From Microbacterium invictum (GTDB lineage: Bacteria; Actinomycetota; Actinomycetes; Actinomycetales; Microbacteriaceae), in contig NZ_CP139779.1 of assembly GCF_034421375.1 (NCBI RefSeq), positions 620,001-684,000 of the forward strand: a DNA stretch of 64,000 bases, written 5' to 3'. Below, one piece after another: positions 44,781 through 53,069 of this stretch; the stretch's first letter is position 1, and each line of letters opens with the position of its first letter. The translations under genes and the position numbers were made by a program. The notes beneath the pieces were generated by a model, which had not been told where the DNA came from, made no database searches, and worked only from the letters and a program-made list of their open reading frames with translations.

Positions 44781-45697
44781 CCGCCGATTCCGCCGATTCC
44801 AGCCTCCCCGACACGGGCGAGATCGAGCGCACCGACCAGGAGGACGCTGCCGAGCTCATCGAGGATCTCGCGACGGGATCCGAGAGACCGGATGCCGCGG
44901 GGGAGCGGCTTCTCATCGTGCTCGACATCGACGGCACCGTACTGCTGGAGGACGAGACGCTGAGCCCTGGGGTCGTCGAAGCCGTCGCCCACGCCGGGTC
45001 CGCCGGCCACGAGGTGATGCTCGCCACCGGACGCAGCTGGGAGTCCACCCGCGGCATCCTCCGCGTCCTCGACATCGCCCCCGAGTACGTGGTCTGCTCC
45101 AACGGCGCGATGGTGATGAAGCGCGTCGAGGCCGACGAGGTGCGCTACGAGCGCTGGCACACCGAGACCTTCGACGCCACCGAGGTGCTGCGGCTCCTGC
45201 GGGAGCACCTCCCCGATGCGCGGTACATGGTCGAGCTGCCCGACGGCAGCCGGCTGTACACCGAGTACCTCGACGATTGGAACCTCGTCGAGGCTCGCCG
45301 CGTGTCGTTCGACGAGCTCGTCGAGCAGCCGGTCTGCCGCGTGGTGGTGGTCTCGCCCGGAGACAGCGAGGACGATTTCATCGAGCTCGTCGAGCGAGTC
45401 GGGCTGAACGAGGTTTCGTACGCCGTCGGATGGACGGCGTGGCTGGATGTCGCGCCCCAGGGCGTCGACAAGGGCACCGCTCTGGAGCTCGTGCGGAAGG
45501 AGCTCGGCATCGACCCGTCCCGCGTGCTGGTCATCGGCGACGGACGCAACGACGTCGGCATGTTCGAGTGGGCCCTTCAGCACGGCGGCCGTGCGGTCGC
45601 CATGGAGCAGGGTCCCGACGAGGTGCGCGCCGCCGCCGGCGAGGTCACGAGCACCGTGCAGGCGGGCGGTGTGGCCGCCATCCTCCGCGCCCTGTAG
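44777..45697 (+). CDS. HAD-superfamily (Cof-type) phosphatase
   Basis: A 306-residue haloacid-dehalogenase-like hydrolase. Motif I is VLDIDGTVL (nucleophilic Asp and general acid Asp), motif II the LATGRS segment, and motif [15 protein letters not shown]. The C2-type cap domain lies between. The first ~40 residues are acidic and poorly conserved looking. The start ATG overlaps the serS stop, so both are translated together. The substrate is probably a small phosphorylated metabolite. Confidence 0.88.
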   Translation: MTADSADSSLPDTGEIERTDQEDAAELIEDLATGSERPDAAGERLLIVLDIDGTVLLEDETLSPGVVEAVAHAGSAGHEVMLATGRSWESTRGILRVLDIAPEYVVCSNGAMVMKRVEADEVRYERWHTETFDATEVLRLLREHLPDARYMVELPDGSRLYTEYLDDWNLVEARRVSFDELVEQPVCRVVVVSPGDSEDDFIELVERVGLNEVSYAVGWTAWLDVAPQGVDKGTALELVRKELGIDPSRVLVIGDGRNDVGMFEWALQHGGRAVAMEQGPDEVRAAAGEVTSTVQAGGVAAILRAL

Positions 45698-45813
45698 GGG
45701 AGGGACCGCGCGCCTTTCAGGGCTCTGCCAGGCGGTATGGGAAAAATGAGGGGTTGGCGCTGTCGACTAGACTCGACGCCGATTCGAACGGATGCCGCAG
45801 GGCATGTGTTTCG

Positions 45814-45898
45814 GGAGGGTTGTCCGAGCGGCCGATGGAGCTGGTCTTGAAAACCAGTGGGCAGAGATGTCCCGTGGGTTCGAATCCCACACCCTCCG
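45814..45898 (+). tRNA. tRNA-Ser (anticodon TGA)
   Basis: The acceptor stem GGAGGGT pairs with ACCCTCC at 45891-45897. The anticodon stem CTGGT/ACCAG encloses the loop CTTGAAA with TGA. A long variable arm (GGGCAGAGATGTCCC region), typical of serine tRNAs, precedes the T-arm with GGTTCGAATCC. CCA is not encoded. It lies 116 bases after the HAD gene and close to serS. Confidence 0.96.
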
Positions 45899-45920
45899 CT
45901 TCCTACCCGTGAGGACCCGA

Positions 45921-47210
45921 GTGAGTCAGACGAGCAGAACCGGTGCGCGTGGGCGCAAGACGGTCGCCCGGCATGGGCGGCTGCGGTCGCCGCATCCGTT
46001 CGCGTCGCTGATGAAGATGCTCGGCATCGTCGTCGCGGTGGTGCTCGTCTCGGGTCTGGGCATCGGGGCGTACGCGTATTACGACCTGACCACGAGCTTC
46101 GCGTCGGAAGCGGTCGAGCTGGAGGGTCAGAGCTCGGTGCCGCCCGATATCGGGGCCATCGAGGGTGGCGTGAACCTGCTGCTCGTCGGCACCGACGAGT
46201 GCGAGCCCGAGTACGCCCAGTACTTCGGAGCGCGATGCACGGGCGCGGACGCCTCGGGTCAGCTCAACGACGTCAACATGCTCCTGCACATCTCCGACAA
46301 CCCGCGGCGGGTGACGGTCATCTCCTTCCCGCGAGACCTGATGGTCGAGATCCCATCCTGCACGCGCGAGGACGGGACCGAGACGGGTGGGTCCAGCTAC
46401 GAGCAGATCAACGCGGCGTACAGCTACGGCGGCTTGAACTGCGTGGTCAAGACCGTCTCGCAGTTGAGCGGGCTGAACATCCCCTTCGCCGCCAAGGTCA
46501 GTTTCGGCAACGTCATCAACATCACCGATGCGATCGGCGGCGTCGATGTGTGCATCGGCAACGGCGGCATGCGCGATCGGAACACCGGCATCGACTGGGA
46601 GGCCGGGGAGCGCAACATCCAGGGCCTGGAGGCGCTCCAGTTCCTCCGCACCCGGTACGGGCTGGAGAACGGCAGCGACCTTGCGCGCATCAGCAACCAG
46701 CAGCAGTACATGTCCTCGCTCGCGCGCAAGCTCGTCAGCGAGGAGGTGCTGACGAATCCGTCGACGCTTCTGCGTCTCGCGACGACCGTCGTCGACAACG
46801 TGACCCCCTCGCAGAGCCTCACCAACCCGGTGACGCTCGTGCAGATCGCCCGGGCCGTGCAGGGTGTGCCGTTCGATGAGATGGTCTTCGTGCGGTATCC
46901 GGTCTTCGACGACCCCTCCGACCCGAACCGTGTCGTGCCGGACGAGGCGGCCGCTGACCAGCTCTGGGCGGCCCTCGAGGCGAACCAGCCGCTGCAGCTG
47001 ACCAGCGACCCCAACACCAGCGGTGGCGTCATCACGGCCGACCCCGCTCCCACGGAGGCGCCGGTCGAACCGGTCGAGCCGACCGAGGGGGCGGCGCCGA
47101 CCGACACGGCATCGCCCGCGCCGACGGAGACCGCGGCCGTGCTGCCGGAGTCGATTCAGGGTCAGACCGCCGCGCAGGAGACCTGCTCGGCCGGAAACCT
47201 CTCCGGCTGA
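45921..47210 (+). CDS. LytR-CpsA-Psr (LCP) family cell-wall glycopolymer ligase
   Basis: A 429-residue membrane-anchored enzyme that should attach teichoic-acid-like or other phosphoglycopolymers to peptidoglycan. A basic cytoplasmic start is followed by one membrane helix (about 30-55). The LCP domain has LLLVGTDE, DVNMLLHI, VTVISFPRDLMVEIP, and the arginine-rich ALQFLRTRYGLENGSDLARI segment that binds the lipid pyrophosphate. The last ~60 residues are Pro/Thr/Ala/Glu-rich. GTG 45921 is chosen because GAGGA lies five bases upstream; GTG 45909 is an alternative. It begins 22 bases after the tRNA. Confidence 0.92.
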   Translation: MSQTSRTGARGRKTVARHGRLRSPHPFASLMKMLGIVVAVVLVSGLGIGAYAYYDLTTSFASEAVELEGQSSVPPDIGAIEGGVNLLLVGTDECEPEYAQYFGARCTGADASGQLNDVNMLLHISDNPRRVTVISFPRDLMVEIPSCTREDGTETGGSSYEQINAAYSYGGLNCVVKTVSQLSGLNIPFAAKVSFGNVINITDAIGGVDVCIGNGGMRDRNTGIDWEAGERNIQGLEALQFLRTRYGLENGSDLARISNQQQYMSSLARKLVSEEVLTNPSTLLRLATTVVDNVTPSQSLTNPVTLVQIARAVQGVPFDEMVFVRYPVFDDPSDPNRVVPDEAAADQLWAALEANQPLQLTSDPNTSGGVITADPAPTEAPVEPVEPTEGAAPTDTASPAPTETAAVLPESIQGQTAAQETCSAGNLSG

Positions 47211-47282
47211 GCCGTCGTTTCGGTGTCGCGCGCGGCACCCGTTATGATGGCTGAGCGCGTCCGGGTTTCTGCTCGGATGCCT

Positions 47283-47371
47283 GGAGACGTCGCATAGTCA
47301 GGCCTAGTGCACCACCCTGCTAAGGTGGAGTCCCCTCACGGGGACCGAGGGTTCAAATCCCTCCGTCTCCG
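47283..47371 (+). tRNA. tRNA-Ser (anticodon GCT)
   Basis: Acceptor GGAGACG pairs with CGTCTCC at 47364-47370. The anticodon stem CCACC/GGTGG encloses CTGCTAA with GCT. A long variable arm (GTCCCCTCACGGGGAC) and a T-arm with GGTTCAAATCC follow. CCA is not encoded. TATGAT at 47243-47248 is a plausible -10 box. An integrase gene abuts the 3 prime end, so this tRNA is the probable attachment site. Confidence 0.96.
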
Positions 47372-47375
47372 CCGA

Positions 47376-47401
47376 AAAACCCCCGGTAAACCGGGGGTTT
47401 T
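47376..47401 (+). terminator. rho-independent terminator of tRNA-Ser(GCT)
   Basis: AAAACCCCCGG (47376-47386) pairs perfectly with CCGGGGGTTTT (47391-47401) around the loop TAAA, giving an 11-bp stem ending in a T run. It begins five bases after the tRNA and also faces the integrase stop. Confidence 0.9.
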
Positions 47402-47411
47402 CGCGTTTGGC

Positions 47412-48542
47412 TCAGAAGATCATGTTGCTCGTGGACGGCCCCAGATTTGGGTCCGGGGTCCCCCAGGGGTCCCCCGCCGAAATCTGACCCTCTGCGCGGG
47501 CCAATCTCTCAGCGTGATCGCGCCGCTGATCCTCGCCCAGAACGTGTGCGTAGACGGCGAGAACGGTGCGCGCCTCGTCGCCCAGGTACTCGGCCACTTC
47601 GTTCACCGGTGTGCCCAGGCGCAGCCAGGTCGACGCGGCGTAATGGCGCAGGTTGTGTCGCTCGAAGCCGAGCGGAAACTTTCGCACGACGCCGACGCTG
47701 AGCTGCTCGCCCAGCTTGTTGGTGAACAGGTAGTCGTCGGGGTGCTTGCGCGCCGCGTACTTCTCGAAGATCTCGTGCGCTCGCGGTGAGAGCGGGAGCG
47801 TTCGCTTGCCTCGCCACGACTTGGGGTTCTTCTCGTCGTAGCGGTCCGAGTGGGATCGATCGACGATGAGCTGCGGAAACGGCAGCCGGGATATCGAGTT
47901 GACACGTATCGCGCGCGCTTCACCCCATCGGATGCCCGTGAGGGACATGAACTCGAACACGTCCGCGATGTCGGGACGCTTGTCTCGGACGGCTTCGATC
48001 GCCGCGGCCAGACGCGCAGGAGTGGGTACGTCCTTCGGGCTGATCGCGCGCTGGGTCGTCGTGCTGAGTTCGGGGATCTTCCTCATCGTCCGGACCGGGT
48101 GTGCCTGGTGCAACAGACCGAGCTCTGCCGCATACGTGAAGAGTGCGCTAAGAGTTGTCCTCTCGCGCGCGACGGTGGACGGGGCCTTCCTCTGAAGTTG
48201 CGTGATGAGGTGCCCGCGAATGTCCTCCGAGTGAATCGTTGCCAGCGAGCGCTTGAGCAGTGCCTGGGGAAGGGCAGCGATGTTGTGTCGATCGGTGTCG
48301 ACCGTGTGAGGGTTCCCGCTCGCGCGCGCCTCGAGGAACATCTCGACGAGGTTCCCGAGAGTGAAGGTCCGTCTCGGAGGAAGTGGCTTCCCGGTCTCGA
48401 TCCGATGCTTCTGGTCTCGTTCCCACGCCTCCGCTTCGCGCCGAGTGTCAAACGCGCGGGTGGCGATGAGCTCACGACCTGACTTCACGCGCGCCTTGTA
48501 AGAGGTGCGCCCATCGGCAGTCTTGCGGACTTCGATGCTCAC
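47412..48542 (-). CDS. tyrosine-type site-specific integrase
   Basis: A 376-residue phage-type integrase. The N-terminal part (about 1-60) resembles an arm-binding domain, residues about 60-165 a SAM-like core-binding domain, and the catalytic domain has the first Arg in SLTGIRWGEAR, the His-x-x-Arg box in ERHNLRHYAAS and the tyrosine in VYAHVLG. It should recombine the tRNA-Ser attachment site. Its stop is 41 bases from the tRNA. The ATG overlaps the excisionase-like gene by four bases, so expression of both is coupled. Confidence 0.95.
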   Translation of the reverse strand: MSIEVRKTADGRTSYKARVKSGRELIATRAFDTRREAEAWERDQKHRIETGKPLPPRRTFTLGNLVEMFLEARASGNPHTVDTDRHNIAALPQALLKRSLATIHSEDIRGHLITQLQRKAPSTVARERTTLSALFTYAAELGLLHQAHPVRTMRKIPELSTTTQRAISPKDVPTPARLAAAIEAVRDKRPDIADVFEFMSLTGIRWGEARAIRVNSISRLPFPQLIVDRSHSDRYDEKNPKSWRGKRTLPLSPRAHEIFEKYAARKHPDDYLFTNKLGEQLSVGVVRKFPLGFERHNLRHYAASTWLRLGTPVNEVAEYLGDEARTVLAVYAHVLGEDQRRDHAERLARAEGQISAGDPWGTPDPNLGPSTSNMIF

Positions 48543-48796
48543 GGCTCGATGCCGGCGAGTCTGTGGATGTCAATGCGGCGGTAGACGCGTCGGTGCTCGG
48601 TGAGGGGGATCGGCTCGACCGGTGCCTTGCCGGCGAGCGCGAGACTGCGAAGTGTGGTGCGGTGGATGCCGAGTCGATCGGCTGCCTCGGCCTCGGAGTA
48701 GAAGAAGCACTCGAGGTGCTCCTCGTGCTCGACGGGCTCCGCGTGCTCAGCGGTGTCGGTGGTGTCTTCGATCTGGGTCTGGAAGTACTCAAGCAC
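48539..48796 (-). CDS. excisionase-like helix-turn-helix protein
   Basis: An 85-residue protein with a Glu/His-rich start and a MerR-like helix-turn-helix SEAEAADRLGIHRTTLRSLA (about 34-53) followed by a wing-like VYRRIDIHRLAG. This is the HTH_17/excisionase fold that binds attachment-site DNA or acts as a regulator. It overlaps the integrase start by ATGA and the upstream gene by 8 bases. GTG start at 48796. Confidence 0.8.
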   Translation of the reverse strand: MLEYFQTQIEDTTDTAEHAEPVEHEEHLECFFYSEAEAADRLGIHRTTLRSLALAGKAPVEPIPLTEHRRVYRRIDIHRLAGIEP

Positions 48797-49391
48797 CTGC
48801 AGGGCGGCCGGCGTTGTAGTTCATGCCATCGAGGCGGCCCGCCTTGCGTGCGTCGATGATCCACTGTGACGCGGTGCGGTGGGGGATGCCCAGTTCGTGC
48901 TGGATCCGCTTTGCCGGCGGCAGGCCCGCGAGAGCAGCGCTGCCGTAGAGCAGTTCGACGACCTCCATACGCAACGCGCCGCCGCCGCGCTTCGTGACCT
49001 CCGCCGCGACGAGCGGGGGCAGGATGCGCCCTTCGGCTGTCGTCAACTCGTCCACCGACAGCCAGCCCGCCTTGGGGTCGCCCTCATCCTCGAGGGTGAG
49101 GAAGATGCAGCGCACGGCTGCGGCCTGGACGATGGCCTGCATCCCGACCTTCGCGACGGTGGGGTAGTTCACCTCGACGTCGTCACGGATGGCGGTGTTC
49201 GTCACGCCCTTGATGACGTAGCGCCCTTCGTTCGGGACGTAGTGAACGGTGACCGAGGTCTGGACGCCGAGTTCGGCATCCACCGTCGTTGCGACGAACG
49301 CGGGCGCAATGCGCAGTGCGGACCCGACCGGCTGCGTGGCTGTACGCCACGTGACTTCGTTGCCCTCGAGTGTCTTCACGTCGACCTTCAC
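48789..49391 (-). CDS. hypothetical island protein with C-terminal helix-turn-helix
   Basis: About 200 residues. The first ~140 residues are beta-rich with no family I recognise (SVTVHYVPNEGRYVIKGV). The C-terminal ~45 residues, PPAKRIQHELGIPHRTASQW and what follows, look like a helix-turn-helix of the kind seen in phage and island control proteins. The start is uncertain: GTG 49391 or GTG 49379, both just behind GGGAGG. It overlaps the excisionase-like gene by 8 bases and is likely in the same operon as the integrase. It diverges from the glutaredoxin-like gene. Confidence 0.6.
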   Translation of the reverse strand: MKVDVKTLEGNEVTWRTATQPVGSALRIAPAFVATTVDAELGVQTSVTVHYVPNEGRYVIKGVTNTAIRDDVEVNYPTVAKVGMQAIVQAAAVRCIFLTLEDEGDPKAGWLSVDELTTAEGRILPPLVAAEVTKRGGGALRMEVVELLYGSAALAGLPPAKRIQHELGIPHRTASQWIIDARKAGRLDGMNYNAGRPAGA

Positions 49392-49505
49392 CTCCCTAGT
49401 TTGTCTAACCGCACGGCGCTTTCGCACTTGATACTTGTGCAGGGTAGCAGAAAGTGCTTCACTCGGGAATACCTGTTGGAACTTACACATATGGAGGATC
49501 AAGTC

Positions 49506-49772
49506 ATGATCCGAGTGGTCGTCTATTCCAGTGGCGATGCGTGCATGCAGTGCCGCATGACGGAACGGCTGATGGAAGCTGCAGGCCTCGTGTTCGAGCG
49601 CATTGATCTCTCGGACCCCGCGAATGCGAGGCATCTTGCCCACGTTCTGCGTGACCTCGGCTACTCAAGCGCTCCCGTTGTCGAAGTGGCAGGCGGCACA
49701 CACTGGGCCGGCTTCCGCCCTGATTGCATCGGCGAGCTCGTCTCACGACTCGATGTGGCTCGCGAGCGCTGA
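49506..49772 (+). CDS. NrdH/glutaredoxin-like thiol protein
   Basis: An 88-residue thioredoxin-fold protein. It starts MIRVVVYSSGDACMQCRMTE with the redox pair Cys-Met-Gln-Cys, and has the SAPVVEV cis-proline segment and a GGTHWAGFRPD C-terminal part, close to NrdH redoxins that feed ribonucleotide reductase or other island enzymes. GGAGG lies eight bases upstream of this ATG. It is the first gene of a rightward set, three bases before the Arg/Glu-rich gene. Confidence 0.85.
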   Translation: MIRVVVYSSGDACMQCRMTERLMEAAGLVFERIDLSDPANARHLAHVLRDLGYSSAPVVEVAGGTHWAGFRPDCIGELVSRLDVARER

Positions 49773-49775
49773 CAT

Positions 49776-50834
49776 ATGTCGGACAACAGCCGCGGGGACG
49801 CCGGTAACTCGCTCCGCCTCAGCGCCGAGGAGCGCCGCGAACGGGACCGTGAGCGCCGCCGCCGCTACCGCGAGACCCACGCCGACGAAGTGCGAGAGCG
49901 CAACCGCCGGTGGAAGGCGGAGCATCCCGAGAAGATCAAGGAGTACCGCGATCGCTTCCGGGCGAATCACATCGAGCGGATCCGCAAGGAGAATCGCGAG
50001 CGCGAGCGAGCCCGAGCGGCGAAGGCTCGGAGGGCCGCTACTGCAGCTGAGCGTCGACGTGTGAAGGGACGGGAGCGATACGCGGCCGATCCCGAGACCC
50101 ATCGCGACTACCAGCGCGAGCGCCGGCGGGCGCAGCGTGCCGCTGACCCCGAGGGCTACCGCGAAGCGAAGAAGCAGCGCAACAAGCGCTGGCGCGACTC
50201 GCATAAGGACGAACAGAACGCAAAGCTGCGCGCGAAGCACCGGGACAATCCCGAGATCAAGCGCGCCGCTGCGGAGCGCTACTACGCCGAGCACGGCGAC
50301 GAGGTCCGCGAGCGCCGGCGCTCGTACTACTGGGCGAACCGTGAGAAGCAGCTCGAGAAGCAGCGCCTGTGGCGTGCGCGAGAGAGGCGCCGCCGCGAGC
50401 TGGGATTGCCACCCAGACGCCTGCACCGCGTGACCGCGAGCGAGCGTGCTGCGAACGCATCCGCCGGCGACGAGTTCTTCACGCGGTCGCGCACGCCCGA
50501 AGAGTTGAAGGCGATCCGCCGCGAGCCGAAGACCTCCGCCCGCGAGCTCGCCCGGTGGCACCGATCGAGCACCCGGGCTCGCCTCGCAGCCGGCATCGAC
50601 GGTGACACAGATGCCATCCGACCCGTGACGGCGAGCCGACGCCGCGAGAGCGAACGCGAAGCGGCAGCGCGTCGCAAGCGAGAGGCGGATGCCGCGGAAG
50701 CGGCGCGCATGGACGCCATCGCCCGCGAGATCAACGATCAACTGCGGCACGAGCCCCGGCGTTCGCCGACGACACGACGCAGACCAGTGCTACGTGCCAC
50801 ACCGCCATCGACATCTGGAGGACTATCGCTATGA
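49776..50834 (+). CDS. Arg/Glu-rich repeat protein (352 aa)
   Basis: A highly charged protein built from degenerate repeats of about 15-20 residues in which an aromatic residue alternates with charged helix, for example RRYRETHADEVRERNRRW, KAEHPEKIKEYRDRF and AEHGDEVRERRRSYYWANR. It should form long alpha-helical or coiled-coil structure and probably binds nucleic acid. The same style of repeat is known to me from phage and island proteins but not with a proven function. No catalytic motif is visible. It starts three bases after the redoxin stop and overlaps the next small gene by ATGA. Confidence 0.65.
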   Translation: MSDNSRGDAGNSLRLSAEERRERDRERRRRYRETHADEVRERNRRWKAEHPEKIKEYRDRFRANHIERIRKENRERERARAAKARRAATAAERRRVKGRERYAADPETHRDYQRERRRAQRAADPEGYREAKKQRNKRWRDSHKDEQNAKLRAKHRDNPEIKRAAAERYYAEHGDEVRERRRSYYWANREKQLEKQRLWRARERRRRELGLPPRRLHRVTASERAANASAGDEFFTRSRTPEELKAIRREPKTSARELARWHRSSTRARLAAGIDGDTDAIRPVTASRRRESEREAAARRKREADAAEAARMDAIAREINDQLRHEPRRSPTTRRRPVLRATPPSTSGGLSL

Positions 50835-51112
50835 ACACCCAGTCGAAGGGAGCCGCCGTGCTCGACCGATCGGAAGTTGAGTCCGCGCTCGCACGAGTCG
50901 CGGTGGCCGCTTTCACGTACTACCCGGAGAAGGGAGTCGAGGAGCCTGGCTACGTCGTGGAAGAAGACGTCGAGTGGGCGATGGAGCCGCTCCGAGCGCT
51001 GGACGACCGAACGCGTGGGGAGTGGTGGCAGCGATTCACCGCCGCGATCGCCGACCCAGCGGCCGACCGTCGAGCCTTCGTTGCGGAGCTGATGGCGCTC
51101 GCAGGGGAGTGA
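50831..51112 (+). CDS. small acidic island protein (93 aa)
   Basis: A soluble, mostly helical product rich in Glu, Asp and Ala, with YYPEKGVEEPGYVVEEDVEW and WWQRFTAAIADPAADRR as its most distinctive parts. No family is recognised. Its ATG overlaps the stop of the Arg/Glu-rich protein, so the strongly basic and the acidic product are made together and might pair. About 280 bases without a credible gene follow up to 51393. Confidence 0.6.
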   Translation: MNTQSKGAAVLDRSEVESALARVAVAAFTYYPEKGVEEPGYVVEEDVEWAMEPLRALDDRTRGEWWQRFTAAIADPAADRRAFVAELMALAGE

Positions 51113-51393
51113 GCGGGCAACCCTCCGAAGCTCGAGAGGATAGCAGTCGGTGCCGGCTGCGCACCGGGCTTTCGCGAAGCATGCTCACTCGCTGCGCTCG
51201 CTCCGCTACTTCACGGTCCCGGTACTCCACCAGCCCCGACCGCTTGATTCGCCATTGTCGGAGGGATGGTGACGAATGGGGTTGAGGGTGAGATGCCTTC
51301 GAGACGGGCCAGACGCTGAACTTGGCGGGCGCCGATGTCGGGGGTCGGCGTCACACTGACCCCGAGGGGGGCAGAGGCCCCGTTGGAGATCCC

Positions 51394-51612
51394 ATGAGCG
51401 ATCAGGCAGCGATCATGCTGGCGCTGGGAGTGATGTGCTTCTGCAGTGCGGCGTTCGCGGTCATGCTTCCGGGGCTCGCGCTCTCGGTCGGACGCGGCAG
51501 GCTCGCTGCAGCCATTCGAATCTCAGCCGTGATGGCGGCGTTGGTGGCGGTCACGCTGGTAGTCGCGGCGGTGCTGGGGGCTTCGCCCACTGCATACTCG
51601 ATCGTGAGCTGA
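51394..51612 (+). CDS. small two-helix membrane protein (72 aa)
   Basis: Begins MSDQAAIMLALGVMCFCSAA and continues into a second hydrophobic helix (ISAVMAALVAVTLVVAAVLG), so two membrane spans with a short basic loop between. A GGAG ribosome site lies 5-8 bases upstream. It is convergent with the zeta-like gene. No function is known; small membrane proteins are common in defence islands. Confidence 0.6.
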   Translation: MSDQAAIMLALGVMCFCSAAFAVMLPGLALSVGRGRLAAAIRISAVMAALVAVTLVVAAVLGASPTAYSIVS

Positions 51613-51654
51613 ACGGCGGTCGCGCTTCCGCGGATGTTGGCCTCTTCTGGTCCG

Positions 51655-52659
51655 TCAGAGCGAGATGCCGCGGTCGACGTCGGGGGTCGAGACCGACGGG
51701 CCAGGCCGACGCTCCGGACGGCTCTCGACTTGGCTCGCCTGTCGAACAGCGAGGAGTTGTCTATCGAGCGCAGCTTCGGCATTCGGGCGAGCCTGCGAAT
51801 CCTGGGGGAGAGGCAGGGCGGGCACGACCTCGCGGCGACCGATCTCATGGAGCTGGACCAGGACTTCGCCGAGCGGGGCGGGAATCGGCCGAAGCGACAG
51901 TGCGAAATCGGTCGTTGCTCGAAGCTCGGATAGCCATCGCATGGCGCGTGCTGGGGATAGTGGTGACTCGCGTGCGAGATCGAGAGCGGCGAGGGCGCCG
52001 GCGAAGCCGCGCGGGTCGAGTCGGGGTTCATCGAACAGTGCAGTTCCGTTGCGGTCGATGATGGTGAGCTGGTCAACGCTGGGCGCTGTCTCAAGAGTTT
52101 CGATCAGTGCGCGGCTGTCGAGGTAGAGCTTGTCGTGGTCTGCGAGCGCGGTGAGGGGAGACGCGCGACCCTCGCGGCTGTCGAGCAGGTACTTCGATGC
52201 CAAGGCGAGCAGGCTCTCGGCGCGGGGCACGGCAACCACCGCGACGGAGGTCTCGAAGCCGCTGGTGCTGAACAGGCCTGTTGCAGCTAGAGCAACCTCC
52301 GGCGTGCTGAGCGTGCCGTCGAGGAGCAACGATCGCTTGTCGGTCCTCGCGTGCTGGAGTGCGCTTCGCATCCATCCCGAAGCAGAGTCCTGCAGGATGC
52401 GCGCGCCCTCTGGTGAGCGGTCACGCGACAGCTTGAGGTACCGGGGGTGGAACGTGCGCAACTCGGTCGCGCTCAGAACGGCAACCGCGCGGCCGTTGGA
52501 GAGCTGACCCGCAGCACGTGTGACCGCGCTGCCGGGCTGACCCACGACGAACGTCATCTGCGGCGACTCGCTGCGCGGCTCGTCGGGAAAGACGATCGGC
52601 ACGATCTGCTCGTCGAATATCCGCTGCGCGGCCACTTCCGTGAGGACGGTGTCACTCAT
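51655..52659 (-). CDS. zeta-toxin-like protein with degenerate P-loop
   Basis: A 334-residue protein whose layout follows the zeta-toxin / UDP-GlcNAc kinase family: an N-terminal helix-rich lead (FDEQIVPIVFPDEP), the first strand and loop FVVGQPGSAVT, TFHPRYLKL, then SLLLDGTLSTPEVA. In active family members the loop reads GQPGAGKT or similar and an aspartate lies just before the HP motif. Here the Lys is replaced (Val46) and the region before HPRY reads SATELRTF. ATP binding and kinase activity therefore look lost. The last ~60 residues are low-complexity. It overlaps the small upstream gene by ATGA, like a toxin behind its antitoxin. Confidence 0.7.
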   Translation of the reverse strand: MSDTVLTEVAAQRIFDEQIVPIVFPDEPRSESPQMTFVVGQPGSAVTRAAGQLSNGRAVAVLSATELRTFHPRYLKLSRDRSPEGARILQDSASGWMRSALQHARTDKRSLLLDGTLSTPEVALAATGLFSTSGFETSVAVVAVPRAESLLALASKYLLDSREGRASPLTALADHDKLYLDSRALIETLETAPSVDQLTIIDRNGTALFDEPRLDPRGFAGALAALDLARESPLSPARAMRWLSELRATTDFALSLRPIPAPLGEVLVQLHEIGRREVVPALPLPQDSQARPNAEAALDRQLLAVRQASQVESRPERRPGPSVSTPDVDRGISL

Positions 52660-52910
52660 TGCCGCAACCCCTCGAGCTCAGCAAGTCGCGACTCGATGTC
52701 GGTGAGGAGTTGGTCCACGCGCGCTCGGTCGAAGCCGGAATCAAGCAGATCGCGGCGAAATCGCTTCGCCTCGTCAAGGGCGGCATTGGTGTCGAGCGCT
52801 CCTGTGCGGGAGAGATCGAGCAGCAGCGCGACGACGTTGCCTACTGCTTCGCGAGCGAGATCGAACCTCGCAGCGTCGTTCGCGCGCCACGCCGACGTTT
52901 CGACCGTCAT
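52656..52910 (-). CDS. small helical protein, probable partner (antitoxin position) of the zeta-like protein
   Basis: An 84-residue, mostly helical, charged product (MTVETSAWRANDAARFDLAR to ESRLAELEGLRQ), size and position as expected for an epsilon-like antitoxin, though I see no sequence identity to epsilon. A strong GGAGG lies five bases before the ATG. Its stop overlaps the zeta-like start by ATGA, so the two are made in coupled fashion with the small protein first. Confidence 0.65.
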   Translation of the reverse strand: MTVETSAWRANDAARFDLAREAVGNVVALLLDLSRTGALDTNAALDEAKRFRRDLLDSGFDRARVDQLLTDIESRLAELEGLRQ

Positions 52911-53069
52911 CGATCCTCCTGCCCGGATTCTATCCGTCCGGGTGGAACGGACTCTCGGCATGCAGCGCGGACGGCTTCATCCCTATGAAGGGCTTCCGCG
53001 TGCGATCCGGATGGTCAATGTCGTCGGCTCCGACGTAGCATCGACTCGCGGCCGGAGATTGGGGACGAC

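Noticed and set aside
47412..51612. Intact prophage
   Set aside because: Integrase and excisionase are present but no terminase, capsid, portal or tail genes were seen up to 64000.
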